A DNA stretch of 64,000 nt from Pyronema omphalodes (Eukaryota > Ascomycota > Pezizomycetes > Pezizales > Pyronemataceae): assembly GCA_024516155.1 (NCBI GenBank), contig JAJJXM010000055.1, forward strand, positions 124,001 through 188,000. The letters are read 5' to 3'. A program made the translations under genes and the position numbers. Shown here piece after piece: positions 10,131 through 19,480 of the stretch; positions within the stretch are counted from its first letter, which is position 1; each line of letters opens with the position of its first letter. The notes under the pieces are model-generated. The model was not told the DNA's origin, ran no database searches, and saw only the letters and a list, made by a program, of their open reading frames with translations.

Positions 10131-12035
10131 GTAGCATATTTGATGTTGTCTGCACATTGCAGGTATGACATTTATCTTAGTTATGTGAAAGAAATCACTA
10201 GATTTCTCTTCACTGTTGACCAAGTGTCGTGGATCATGTGCATCCACCTGCTTGCTAATCAGTTGTTTGATGTGTCCTGATACTGTCGCCTCTTACTGTC
10301 AGCATACACATTGCTCCGTTCATCAGTGCCGCTAGGATACATACAGTTTGTCAAGTTAAGCATTCTTTTACATGCTAGTCACAATTTTCATTTCTGGTTT
10401 CTCCAACTTTTGATGCCTGGGCCAGAGACTTGTGTAGTCTTCTGCAGACGCTAGAACTAGTCTGCAATGATAGATTCCAGACCTTCCATCAGGTGCCACA
10501 ATTATGGGTGGAGTCGGCATAATGTGAGGTGCATGTCCCTTGAGCTCGGCCAAGAAAGATATCTGCAGTTATTCCATATATCAAGCTGCTGATGTTTACT
10601 TTCATCCCGATTGGCGTTATTGAGGTCCATCGAGAAAATTTAATGCTGATGATACAAAAGTTAAAGAAAAGACGAATATCAGATGAATTACGGTATAGGT
10701 GGTAAGGAGGGGAAAGCTGCGGTGGGGATTATTTGTTTCATCCCCAGCCTAGGAAGTGTTCTCAGTGCTGGCAGATACAGTTCAATCTAGAGGTGGGAAT
10801 CGGGGGTATTTATACTTTCTGGGGCGGCTGGACAATATTTTCTTTTCCCGCACAGTCATGCCGCTGGTATACCCGTCATGGACGGATTACGTGGATCCAT
10901 CCGCAGCGGCTGAACTTCAGCGTACCTCACCTTGATTCTGCCAGAACTTTTACCTGTTTTTGTCAACATTCATCAGCCACTTCTTCCAATCCTTCCCAAT
11001 CAGGTCAGTGGCCTCGTCACCCGTGGCTGCGGTCCGCCTGCTGTATTTATCATCACTCGCGGCACATTTGCAGTACCACAGCAGGCCAGTGGATCAACTA
11101 ACCCACCTGTCTCGTCTATTCGTCATCCTACCTCCTTCCTCCTCGCGGCACATGTCTACGAAGCTGCGCACGTCAAGTCGATTTGCTTTTCTCGCCATCG
11201 ATACCGTTGTAATATTATCGATCAAACATCTCAGCAGCCGGCGAAAATCCAAATCACACGAACCCTGCTTACATCGATGTGATTCCGTAACGGTGTGATA
11301 TGTCATCCATTACGCCTCCATGTTTACCTTCTACGTAATCACTCGCCCGTCGTAATAGGTATCCGAGAAACTGGCCGTTGCCTTGTTTAACCTACCATCT
11401 GGATAACGTACAAGATATCCTGCATACGTCCTCGGCCTCGTACTTGTGGTCGTTGTTAACTTCGTATTGGCTCTAAGTCAGGTCTGCTGAATACAGTTGT
11501 CGATGCCGTGATGATGACGGTTTGCAGGGGGGTTTGAATGCGGGATATTTGTTGTTAATGCCTTTGTTAACGATGCATTTATGAGATACCAGCGAATGTC
11601 AAGGCTCTTGTAGAGATCAACTGTTGATATTTGTCTCTGTGTGAGGCATGGCGTTGGCGTGGAGGAAATAATTGCGTTTATGCCATAGTTGAGGTATAAT
11701 AGAATGTTAAGATGGTTGAGGTAGCATGGTTTCAAAAAAACTTTGCTTGTCCATTGCTGTTGGGTTTCTGATACCGAGAACGAAAACTTTGTCGGCTGAT
11801 CTGAGACGTGGATGAAGTGGAAGAACATCAAGATCCTCCATCTTCTTGTAGATTTCGTGGTGTCGTACTTGGAAAAGGATAAGAGAGCGTCAAATCTTGG
11901 CAGCATCATGAATACAAATTCGCAACACTGCTATCTGGATTGTACATCAAATTCATTACGGGAGATTCAAAAAGAGTAATTCCAGGCACATCTGGGAAAA
12001 CATAATCTACATCACCACATCTCACCATCCAATCC
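10131..12035. other. Intergenic stretch without a recognisable gene
   Basis: Several overlapping open frames occur on the plus strand at 10733-11298 and one on the minus strand at 11478-11909. None shows a domain, consistent splice structure or start context that I can support. The stretch lies between the transposon-rich block and the dehydrogenase gene, and may contain the latter's 3' flank. Confidence 0.4.
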
Positions 12036-13310
12036 CTAATAACCCTTCGCCCTACTCACCTCATTCACCCATTTTTCCCCTTTATCCATCCTCTCCAAAT
12101 TCATTTCAAAAACCTCCAAACACCTCTCCTTATACTCACTCCCCACACCACTGACATGCGGAGTGATAACAACATTCGGCAAATCCCACAATTCACTATG
12201 CTCCGGCAATGGTTCAGGATCCGTAACATCCAACGCCGCCCCCGCAAGTCCATTCTTCAACCAATAAACCAGCGCCTCATGATCAATAATCGGACCTCTC
12301 GCAATATTAACCACATACGCTCCCTTCCCCGTTCCCGGTCTCGGCCTGGCCAGTATCTCCAACTCCTCATGCCCCAAAAAATACCTCGTCTCCCTCGTCA
12401 ACGGCACCGCAACAATCAATACATCTATCCCCTGTGCCAGGAACTCCCTTCTTGAAACTGGATCTAAGCCCGAGAACCAGCCGTCTGGGATGCTGCCGTC
12501 GATATCACCAGTGCCGGGGACTACATAACCATCATCTCTACGACTCTCGGGGGTGGGTTTGGGAGACGCGGTGAAGGCGAGGACTTTCATTCCCAGTGCT
12601 TTACCAACGCGGCCGGCATGACGTCCGATGGCTCCGTAGCCTAGGATTCCGAGGGTTTTGGAGGCAAGATCATGGATGGTGCCGAAGTAGCCGCCGGAGG
12701 AAGCGTGGGAGCCCCAGTGATGCGCTCGTTGCCAGGTGAGGAGTTGCGGCATGTGGTGGGTTAGGGAGAGGAGAGTGAGGAAGATGTGTTCGGCAATTTG
12801 GGGTGTGTGGATACCGGAGCTGGTGGTCATGGTGACGCTGGAGGAGGTGAAGAGAGGCTCGTGGACTACGTGGTCGATGCCGGCGGAGAAGAAGTGGACG
12901 AGTTTGAGGTTTTTTGCCTGGTGGGGGAGGGGGGTCAGATGAAGAATATATGGTAGCAGGGGTGATTGGTTTACCTGCTCGGGCTTGGGTAATGTTTTCA
13001 AGGTAAGGAGAATGGTGGCTTCTTTGTAGAGTTCTGTAGACATTCGTTAGACTTTGCTATTACAGACTGTAAATAGAGAGAACGAACCTGGTGGCACCTC
13101 AACATCCTTCCTCCAATATTGTTCGACGCTCTTAACATCGGTTGCATGCGGTTGATAGTAGGTGATCTTTGTTTTTGGATACCGCCGTCTAATCTTATCA
13201 AAAAACTCCGTGGCTTCCGGGAATGGTAAAACAGCCAAGATATGTTCCTCAAGATTTGAGGTAGCAGTACCGTTCTGCTTGGAGGCGGCTTCTATTGCGG
13301 AGGGAGACAT
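12036..13310 (-). CDS. D-isomer-specific 2-hydroxyacid dehydrogenase, 387 aa
   Basis: NAD(P)-dependent oxidoreductase of the D-2-hydroxyacid dehydrogenase family (glyoxylate/hydroxypyruvate reductase-like), probably cytosolic. Three exons on the minus strand: 13310-13088, 13033-12975 and 12917-12036. The introns are 54 nt (GTTCGT donor, CTAAC branch, TACAG acceptor) and 57 nt (GTAAAC...CACCAG); the second keeps the frame open and would be missed by an ORF caller. The Rossmann motif GYGAIG is at about residues 187-192. The catalytic triad is Arg301 (NIARGP), Glu329 (VTDPEPLP) and His348 (ITPHVSG). The upstream SAGIDHV segment is typical of the substrate domain. Length fits the family. The substrate cannot be told from sequence. 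Confidence 0.9.
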
Positions 13311-13765
13311 CTCAAAGACTTGATCGTCAAGCAGAGAGAAAATGGAAGTGGAGTGCGGGGTATGAAAGGAAGAGCATCATGAGCTTAAATGAGGAATACA
13401 CCCTGTAAGCTTGGTCAGCTTCATCTAGGAAGCTCCAAAAGGCAAAGCAGAGCTTAAGCTGCCGAATGGGTTCTCAACGGCCTCCACAGCTGAACTCCGT
13501 CTCGATGTGTCATAGGAAGTTATCGTCGGCTATATTTTTTCATCATTTACCCGTATCGTCGGTGTATCAACTTCCTATTACGAGGTTTATCAACAAATCT
13601 ACCATACCGGCAAGGACCGGGGAGCATCAAGCACAAACATGGGTGATAGAACACCATACAGCAAACTTATTCCAGCAAAACGATAAGACGCCAAAGAAAA
13701 AGCAAACATAAAAGCCATTAAATTAAAAATAACACGAAAAAAAAAACAGAAAGCTACTCGTACAA
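13311..13765. other. Intergenic
   Basis: About 450 nt between two minus-strand genes. It should hold the promoter of the dehydrogenase gene and the 3' end of no other gene I can see. No clear element is visible. Confidence 0.4.
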
Positions 13766-15445
13766 TTACCAACGCCAAAGGAGAACCAAATAAAATGTAA
13801 TAGCCACCGCGGCTATTGCTAACATCTCTTCCAAGACAATTTGGAAAAACCAACGAGAATTCTTAGTTTGCTTATTAGGCTTCCAATACTTCTCATTCTC
13901 CTGCATCTCCGGAGCGCCCTTATATGTAGGCAACGCCGTAACCGCCGACCTGTCTTCACTCCTCAACCACACATGCACCGTAACCAGAAGAAGAGTCAGA
14001 ACTCCACACACGGCGTAAATTTTAAAGATACCAATCTGATCGGGTAGTAAGCAGAGATGAGCCTGTACCGTATCACTTCCTCCACGAATGACCGTCGGCA
14101 TCGGAGCAACCTTTGTCGGATCCCGCTCCTCTGGTGGTCCGAGGCGAGCAGTTAGCTCAGCTGGAGTTTCAGCAACATGAGCTGCTGCGGTCTGGTCAAT
14201 CGTTCCATGGATACCGTCACCGGTTTCTGCCTGGGGATTCCATAGACTAAGCATCTCGAACGCGGGCTTCCTAACTCCCATGGTCCAGCTGATACTCTTG
14301 ACAGTCCATTCGTGAACCTTGCCTTGTGGTCCGTACATATGCTCGACTTTACAAGCATCGTGGTCATCGCCGGTGAAAACATACTTTGCTTTCGTGTGCT
14401 TTAAAATCTCGGCTGATAGCTTCGGACTGAGGACATTCTGGTATTGGTAGCCCTGAAAGATGGGGATGCTGTGGCCTTTCTCGCGTAAAGGACCACAATC
14501 GGTATCTTTCTCACGAAACAATGGTACATGTGTGAGTAGAATAGTAGGCTGATCGAGGTTGGATGGACCTTCAAAGGTCACACCCTCATGTGACAGCTTC
14601 TTCTTCTGCATAGGATGACTAAGCGATTCCAGGAATTCCCTCGGAGGACCATAGACAGCGGGATCATTCTCGTTGGATAAAGACACGCCGTCCAAGATTA
14701 CCCAAGTGTGGTTTCCAGCCTCCCATCTCTCGTTTGAAGGACCGAAAAAGGCTTCAAACCGACCTCTTGCACTGGTTTTAACACCCTTTCCAAACCCAAA
14801 GTCGTGGTTTCCCGGTAGTCCTGTCTTGACCCTGACACCAGAAGGTATTGGGAAGATGTCCTGAAATCTTCGCAACTCCTTCATCCAATACTCATTTCCA
14901 TACCACTTCCAATCTTTCTCCTCGTGAGGATCTCTAGGCACGCCTGGTGTTTCTTCTGAAACCCATTCCCGACCTCCATCAAACAGATCGCCCAGGAAAT
15001 GAGCCTCAGCTGGGGCCAACTCATCGTGTAGGGAGCTCCAAGCACGGGAGAGGTATTTGTCCGAGTAGAAAATAGTAGCGGCAAGTGCAAAGCCTCGGCG
15101 AGGGTACGTGTGTATATCGACGATTTGTGGATCAGCAACCAAGGCGACGCGGTGTGGAGTAGCGCCAGCTGGCCATCGCTCCCATTTGTCCCAAGCACAG
15201 GCCGAGATGGCGGAGTCCCAAACCCATCGCTCTCCCCAGAGAACGAGAAGAAGCCAGAACAGACGAAGAAGATTGCAGATGCTAAACCAGTAACGACGGG
15301 TAGTATAGCGACGGTAGAGGGTAGTAACACAATGCTGAATGCGCGTGAGGAAGCTCGTCTTGTGTACCGTAGAAGTCGAGCGGGGACGGCGGTAAAGGTG
15401 GGGCGACGAGACGTCCGGCGTAGGAGTAGTGACGTAACGATTCAT
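13766..15445 (-). CDS. Ted1/Cdc1-type metallophosphoesterase, ER/Golgi membrane, 559 aa
   Basis: A calcineurin-like metallophosphoesterase of the Cdc1/Ted1/MPPE1 (PGAP5) group. In this group the enzymes remove ethanolamine phosphate from GPI anchors in the early secretory pathway and so help cargo leave the ER. Motifs in order: ALVADPQIVD (residues 101-110, the DxQ variant of DxH), FLGDLFDGG (GD at 151-152), GLPGNHDFGFG (GNHD at 211-214), LLTHVPLF (His305) and FTGDDHDAC (358-364), the GDDHD form characteristic of this group. A membrane segment lies near residues 53-70, and two more hydrophobic segments near the C-terminus match the family topology. The gene is a single exon. The ATG at 15445 gives a full-length protein. 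Family placement is firm; the exact orthologue (TED1 or CDC1) is not. Confidence 0.88.
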   Translation of the reverse strand: MNRYVTTPTPDVSSPHLYRRPRSTSTVHKTSFLTRIQHCVTTLYRRYTTRRYWFSICNLLRLFWLLLVLWGERWVWDSAISACAWDKWERWPAGATPHRVALVADPQIVDIHTYPRRGFALAATIFYSDKYLSRAWSSLHDELAPAEAHFLGDLFDGGREWVSEETPGVPRDPHEEKDWKWYGNEYWMKELRRFQDIFPIPSGVRVKTGLPGNHDFGFGKGVKTSARGRFEAFFGPSNERWEAGNHTWVILDGVSLSNENDPAVYGPPREFLESLSHPMQKKKLSHEGVTFEGPSNLDQPTILLTHVPLFREKDTDCGPLREKGHSIPIFQGYQYQNVLSPKLSAEILKHTKAKYVFTGDDHDACKVEHMYGPQGKVHEWTVKSISWTMGVRKPAFEMLSLWNPQAETGDGIHGTIDQTAAAHVAETPAELTARLGPPEERDPTKVAPMPTVIRGGSDTVQAHLCLLPDQIGIFKIYAVCGVLTLLLVTVHVWLRSEDRSAVTALPTYKGAPEMQENEKYWKPNKQTKNSRWFFQIVLEEMLAIAAVAITFYLVLLWRW

Positions 15446-16389
15446 TGCCCTGTGTACTGTTTATATGGTCATCGCTGGTGAAGTCAGGTTTAAAGCGAAG
15501 AGAGCTGGAACTCGTGTATGGAAAAAGGGGTTTCCAAGTGGCTTCGATGCGAGGTTGCCCGGTTGTTACGTGTTCGTGTCGCGGGTACCGCTGATTGCGC
15601 TGACTGAGGTGTCATGCTCGGTGAGTGGCCGACGTGTTTCATTGAAAATTGCGGCTCTCCATGGGCGAACCTAATACAGAACTCCTTTTACAATTCACGG
15701 GATATTTTTTTTTGTTTTGATTCATATTTAAAGGTTATTATTTTGTGTTTCATAGATAAGATGTCCGATGCGGTGCAAGCAACCCCTGAAGATTACGCGA
15801 GCTGCGATGCGAGAGCTGATGCCAGGTCCCAGCAACTTATGGTTTACAAATCCAGGGCGCTTCACAAAATATCACCATAACCCCACTCCTAATCCACAAC
15901 CACCAATCTTCTCTCAATGGGCCTCTTTATGTTTGTATTAAAGCTGAAGAATGCATTCTCCATAAAACTACTATTGACGCACATCGTCTATGTCCTTTCT
16001 ATCTAAATATGAAATTACTTCTGTGCATCTATCCCATCCTGCTATCCATCATAGCCTCTCTCAACTCAGCTCTCCCAATCCACAGTCCAGTCCTAGCCCT
16101 GCTAGTCATATGATGAATGATGTCATGACCGGTCTTTGAATTTTCTCGGCGAGCTGGTAACCTATAATCATATCTCACGTCCTCTTTAACATTCTCTCAA
16201 GTACCTCTGACCCAGACCGGGACGAATAGCTGTATCGATGACGAATATCCGCAACGAACGAAACGACCACGGCTCTGGAGGCCTACTCGACGAAAATATC
16301 CGATCTTCAGTGAGTCTGAGTTGCTTCGCTAACGGTCGTTACCGAGCTGAGAGCAAAACGAGTCAGTTCGTGCGCCTCCAGTATGCGCA
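15446..16389. other. Intergenic
   Basis: Promoter side of the phosphoesterase gene and 3' flank of the next minus-strand gene. Short open frames on the plus strand have no support. No repeat or RNA gene seen. Confidence 0.4.
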
Positions 16390-16963
16390 TCATGAGGGCA
16401 AATACCCAGTAAGCTTTGCTTGCAACTTGAGTGCCATCTTGACCTTCCGCTTCTCAGCTCGGAGGATTTTATTTCCACGAGTTCCTCTGCGTTGTTTCTT
16501 CTTCTTGATTTGTCCGTCTGGTCCCACCTGAGCTGCGGCCTGCTGACTGTTGTCTCCCTGGACAAACTGTGGTGCCTTGGAATTCATAGCTGCTTGTGAG
16601 TGGTCACCACTGGATGGACTTTTGGGGAGCCGCGGGCGTCTTTCTCTCTTTTTGTGGATTTTCGGTGAGTTAGCTGTAGGATGCTGAAATGCTGGTCTTG
16701 CGTAATTGGCCGAATGATCATGGGAATGTGGGTTTGGTGGATAAATAGCATTTCTGGTGCCGAAACCCTGATCTCCAGCGGCGCGGTATGGCATGTAAGG
16801 TCTTTGGACTCCGTACATCCGGTCGTCTACTACTTGTATTAGCCTGAGTGGTTGTAGTTGAATATAGGGACTATTTACTGATGGGGTTGTTTTTGGGTTG
16901 AAACTGGTCTTGAATTTTGAAGCGAGTGTAGGCAAACTGGCGATCCTGCTGCACGGTTGACAT
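16390..16963 (-). CDS. Unknown basic protein, 174 aa
   Basis: Two exons on the minus strand (16963-16879 and 16829-16390) separated by a 49-nt intron (GTAAAT donor, CTAAT branch region, TAG acceptor) give a 174-aa protein starting MSTVQQDRQFAYTRF. The middle is low-complexity and rich in Pro, Asn, His, Ser and Gln. The C-terminus is strongly basic (QIKKKKQRRGTRGNKILRAE, then KRKVKMALKLQAKLTGYLPS), which suggests a nucleic-acid-binding or nucleolar tail. I do not recognise a family. A continuous minus-strand frame beginning upstream at 16935 is explained by the intron and is not needed. The exon structure is inferred from splice signals only. Confidence 0.55.
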
Positions 16964-17588
16964 TGTAGAGTTCAAGTTGGTTGATTTCTGGCTGCTGAAG
17001 TTGCTGTTGTAGTGTTGATACTGAGTACTGGCGTCCTTAAGCTTGAAGTTGGTGATTGGGAATGGAAATGATTGTCTCTTTTGTATTTCTTTTACATCTC
17101 AACGGTCCACAGTCTCCAAGCTCTCTCGCACGTTCTCCCCCTTTCCCATGAAGATGGCGTCCCCTGCACAGCTCCGGCGAACCATCCATTTCGATGGTGT
17201 GGAAAGCGAGGGTGTTTCCAGTCTAGATTGAGGAGGCGCTCGGGCCTGTAATAAGATACGGCAGGGGTTTATTTTGGAATCACGTGGCGAGGAGACCTGA
17301 GCTTTTGTTGAATTCGTGCCTTTTTTGTCTTTGAAGAGGTCTGAGGTTGGTATCGATAAGTTGTCGTATTGCGGTTGGATGGAGTTCGTTGCTCCGGACA
17401 GGTCAGAGCGAGTGTGTTGAAGGGAGTTTGTGAGAGGAAGAGGGCAACAAGCGGAGAGACAAGCGGAGAGACAAGCTTCTTGTGTGTGGGGACAAGCCAC
17501 AAACGCCACAAACGCCACCTCCGATTGACGCCACAGTACGCAGGGACTCTTCGATGGATGCAGGGACGCTTCTCGAAATAGACGCGCT
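16964..17588. other. Intergenic, 5' flank of the basic-protein gene
   Basis: Contains a 12-bp tandem duplication (unit AAGCGGAGAGAC, 17449-17472, followed by a partial third unit). Open frames on both strands here are not supported by domains. The LINE A insertion site follows directly. Confidence 0.4.
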
Positions 17589-17601
17589 ATAATTCAGCTA
17601 C
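17589..17601. repeat. Target-site duplication, left copy (LINE A)
   Basis: ATAATTCAGCTAC occurs here and at 23669-23681. The outer two bases could also belong to the element tail, so the duplication is 11-13 bp. Confidence 0.85.
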
Positions 17602-17743
17602 CTAAGGTTACAAAACACTTCACCTTGGCGCTTTCTAACCGCCAACTTTTCGCTTAATTTTCCTATTTGGGAAATTCTACAGAAACATCACGGCTTCAAG
17701 CCCCCCCCTATCCGCGGCCCTGGCTCTCCACCAGCCCGCAGGC

Positions 17744-19480
17744 ATGCTCCGCTTTGGGGAGACGTCCTCTCTCCAACGGCATGCCCCGATTCCCTCCACT
17801 CCGAAACCCAGCGGCCAACCAGACGACGACGTCTTTGGCACCGCCCGCTCCGTCCCCCCTGGTACCCCCACTCCGATGGCCATCAGGGGCTCCTCCGCAG
17901 CACACGCTCGCCTCCAACAGGCAGTTGGAAAACGAGCCCCAGCCACCCAGCCCCTCGAAGAGGAAGGCCCTGCGTGTGAGAAACGCGAGAAACGCGGAGA
18001 CGACGCGCCCACGGTCGTGTCTGTCATTAACCCTGAGTACATCCTCAGCCTTGGTAAGAGGCTAGATGCCCTGGACAAACGCGTCCCCGCCCTGGAGGAA
18101 GAGGTCACGCGCCTCCGCACAGTCAATCGTGAGCTTCGCGACCGCCTTAACGAGGCTCTTGCCAGACCCGCCCCGCCCGCCCCCAAGCCGTCCCGCTCCA
18201 CCGCGCAAACCACCGCCGCTCCACCCCGTCCTCCCGTTCCGATAGCCACCCAGCCGACCATCGCACAGGTCGCCGCTGCCAACGCGAGCCTCCCCGCCCC
18301 CACGCCTGCCCTTACCACCCCGTGGGCCACTCACCAGTCACGTCACGCGAAGAAGGTCCAGCAACGCGCTGGTAGCCTTCACGCCCCTGCCACAAACCTC
18401 CCGTCTGAGGTCCGTCGTATCGTCTTCGTTCGTGACCCCGCCAGCGCAAACTGCTCCCAGCCCCTGGACGCGTACACGGCAGCCATTAACAACTGCTTGT
18501 GGTACAAGAACGCGCCTCAGTTCCACCGCGTTCTGAAGGTGTCCCGCAACGCAAAGGGTACCCTGACGGCCACCACCGTCCCAGGGGTTGACGCAGCCAC
18601 GCTTTTACGTTTGTATCGTAACGAAATCATCAACGCCGTTAGGGAAGTAGACTCCGGGGTTACTGACGTCGAGGAGCTAGACCGTTGGGTAGCCCTCAAG
18701 GTGCACGGCGTGCCGCTCGCGCGTTTCCTGGGGGAAGGTTCCCACGGAGTGCAAAAACTCCAGGTGGAAATACAAGCAAACCATGAAAACGTAGAAGTAC
18801 TACCTAACGTTCGTTGGTTGGGTAAGGTTGAAGAAATTCGTGAGCGCTTCGTTCGCGGTGCCACCCAAAGTTCATCCGCCGTAGTTTTCGTGAGGAGCTC
18901 CGCTTCCGCCCGCCTGCTAATCACCAAAGGCGTCTTGCTGGGCAGTCGCCGCCACCGGGCAGAGCTCTACGTCTTCGAGGGCCCCGACAGTCAGTGCTCA
19001 GGATGCCTGAAATGGGGCCACATCCGCGAGCGCTGCTCCACGCCTGATGTGTTCCGGTGCGCGTTCTGCGCCCTCAGCCACCCCACCGCGAAGCACCCCG
19101 CGTGCTCATTCGCAGGCTGTAGCAAGCCCATGGGCTCAGCGTGCCCCCATTCTCTCCCGGTACCTAAGTGTGCTAATTGCGGGGAAGAACACTTCGCAAC
19201 AGCTCGAACCTGCCCTGATCGCCTCGCCGCCATAGCGGCCGCCCGCCTCGCACGTTCATCCCGATTGAACCCTGTCACCGCTGCCGCCCCCACCTCGCGT
19301 GTAGCCCCCGCTCCGACCCCCTCCTCCCCTCCGTCCCCCTCCCCCCAGACTCAAGACCCCAGCCCCTCCACCGCCCTGGTGGTTGTGAACCCCTTCGCTG
19401 TCCTCATGGACACCGATTCCGAAGTCGCCTCCTCCGCGGGGTTGACCGATGCCGTTGCGCCCACAGAACCTGAATTATGA
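17744..19480 (+). CDS. LINE A ORF1: zinc-knuckle nucleic-acid-binding protein, 578 aa
   Basis: Gag-like first protein of the retrotransposon, expected to coat the element RNA and help target-primed reverse transcription. The N-terminal half is rich in Pro, Ala and Ser. A short region around residues 95-145 has coiled-coil character (LGKRLDALDKRVPALEEEVT). The middle carries a conserved folded region. From about residue 417 there are Cys/His clusters: CSGCLKWGHIRERC (CX2CX4HX4C), a second around CAFCALSHPTAKHPAC, and CANCGEEHFATARTC (CX2CX3HX6C). The C-terminus is Pro/Ser-rich. The ATG at 17744 is the first in-frame start. The stop codon TGA (19478-19480) overlaps the ORF2 start codon. Confidence 0.88.
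   Translation: MLRFGETSSLQRHAPIPSTPKPSGQPDDDVFGTARSVPPGTPTPMAIRGSSAAHARLQQAVGKRAPATQPLEEEGPACEKREKRGDDAPTVVSVINPEYILSLGKRLDALDKRVPALEEEVTRLRTVNRELRDRLNEALARPAPPAPKPSRSTAQTTAAPPRPPVPIATQPTIAQVAAANASLPAPTPALTTPWATHQSRHAKKVQQRAGSLHAPATNLPSEVRRIVFVRDPASANCSQPLDAYTAAINNCLWYKNAPQFHRVLKVSRNAKGTLTATTVPGVDAATLLRLYRNEIINAVREVDSGVTDVEELDRWVALKVHGVPLARFLGEGSHGVQKLQVEIQANHENVEVLPNVRWLGKVEEIRERFVRGATQSSSAVVFVRSSASARLLITKGVLLGSRRHRAELYVFEGPDSQCSGCLKWGHIRERCSTPDVFRCAFCALSHPTAKHPACSFAGCSKPMGSACPHSLPVPKCANCGEEHFATARTCPDRLAAIAAARLARSSRLNPVTAAAPTSRVAPAPTPSSPPSPSPQTQDPSPSTALVVVNPFAVLMDTDSEVASSAGLTDAVAPTEPEL

Noticed and set aside
10733..11298. Overlapping plus-strand frames resembling a short gene
   Set aside because: Three frames are open at once, no consistent splicing or domain is seen, and the composition is repetitive Ser/His/Pro.
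17099..17518. 139-aa minus-strand frame upstream of the basic-protein gene
   Set aside because: It lacks domain, splice or start support and spans a tandem duplication; more likely leader or promoter DNA.
17677..18330. 217-aa minus-strand frame over LINE A ORF1
   Set aside because: G/C-rich antisense shadow of ORF1 without motifs.
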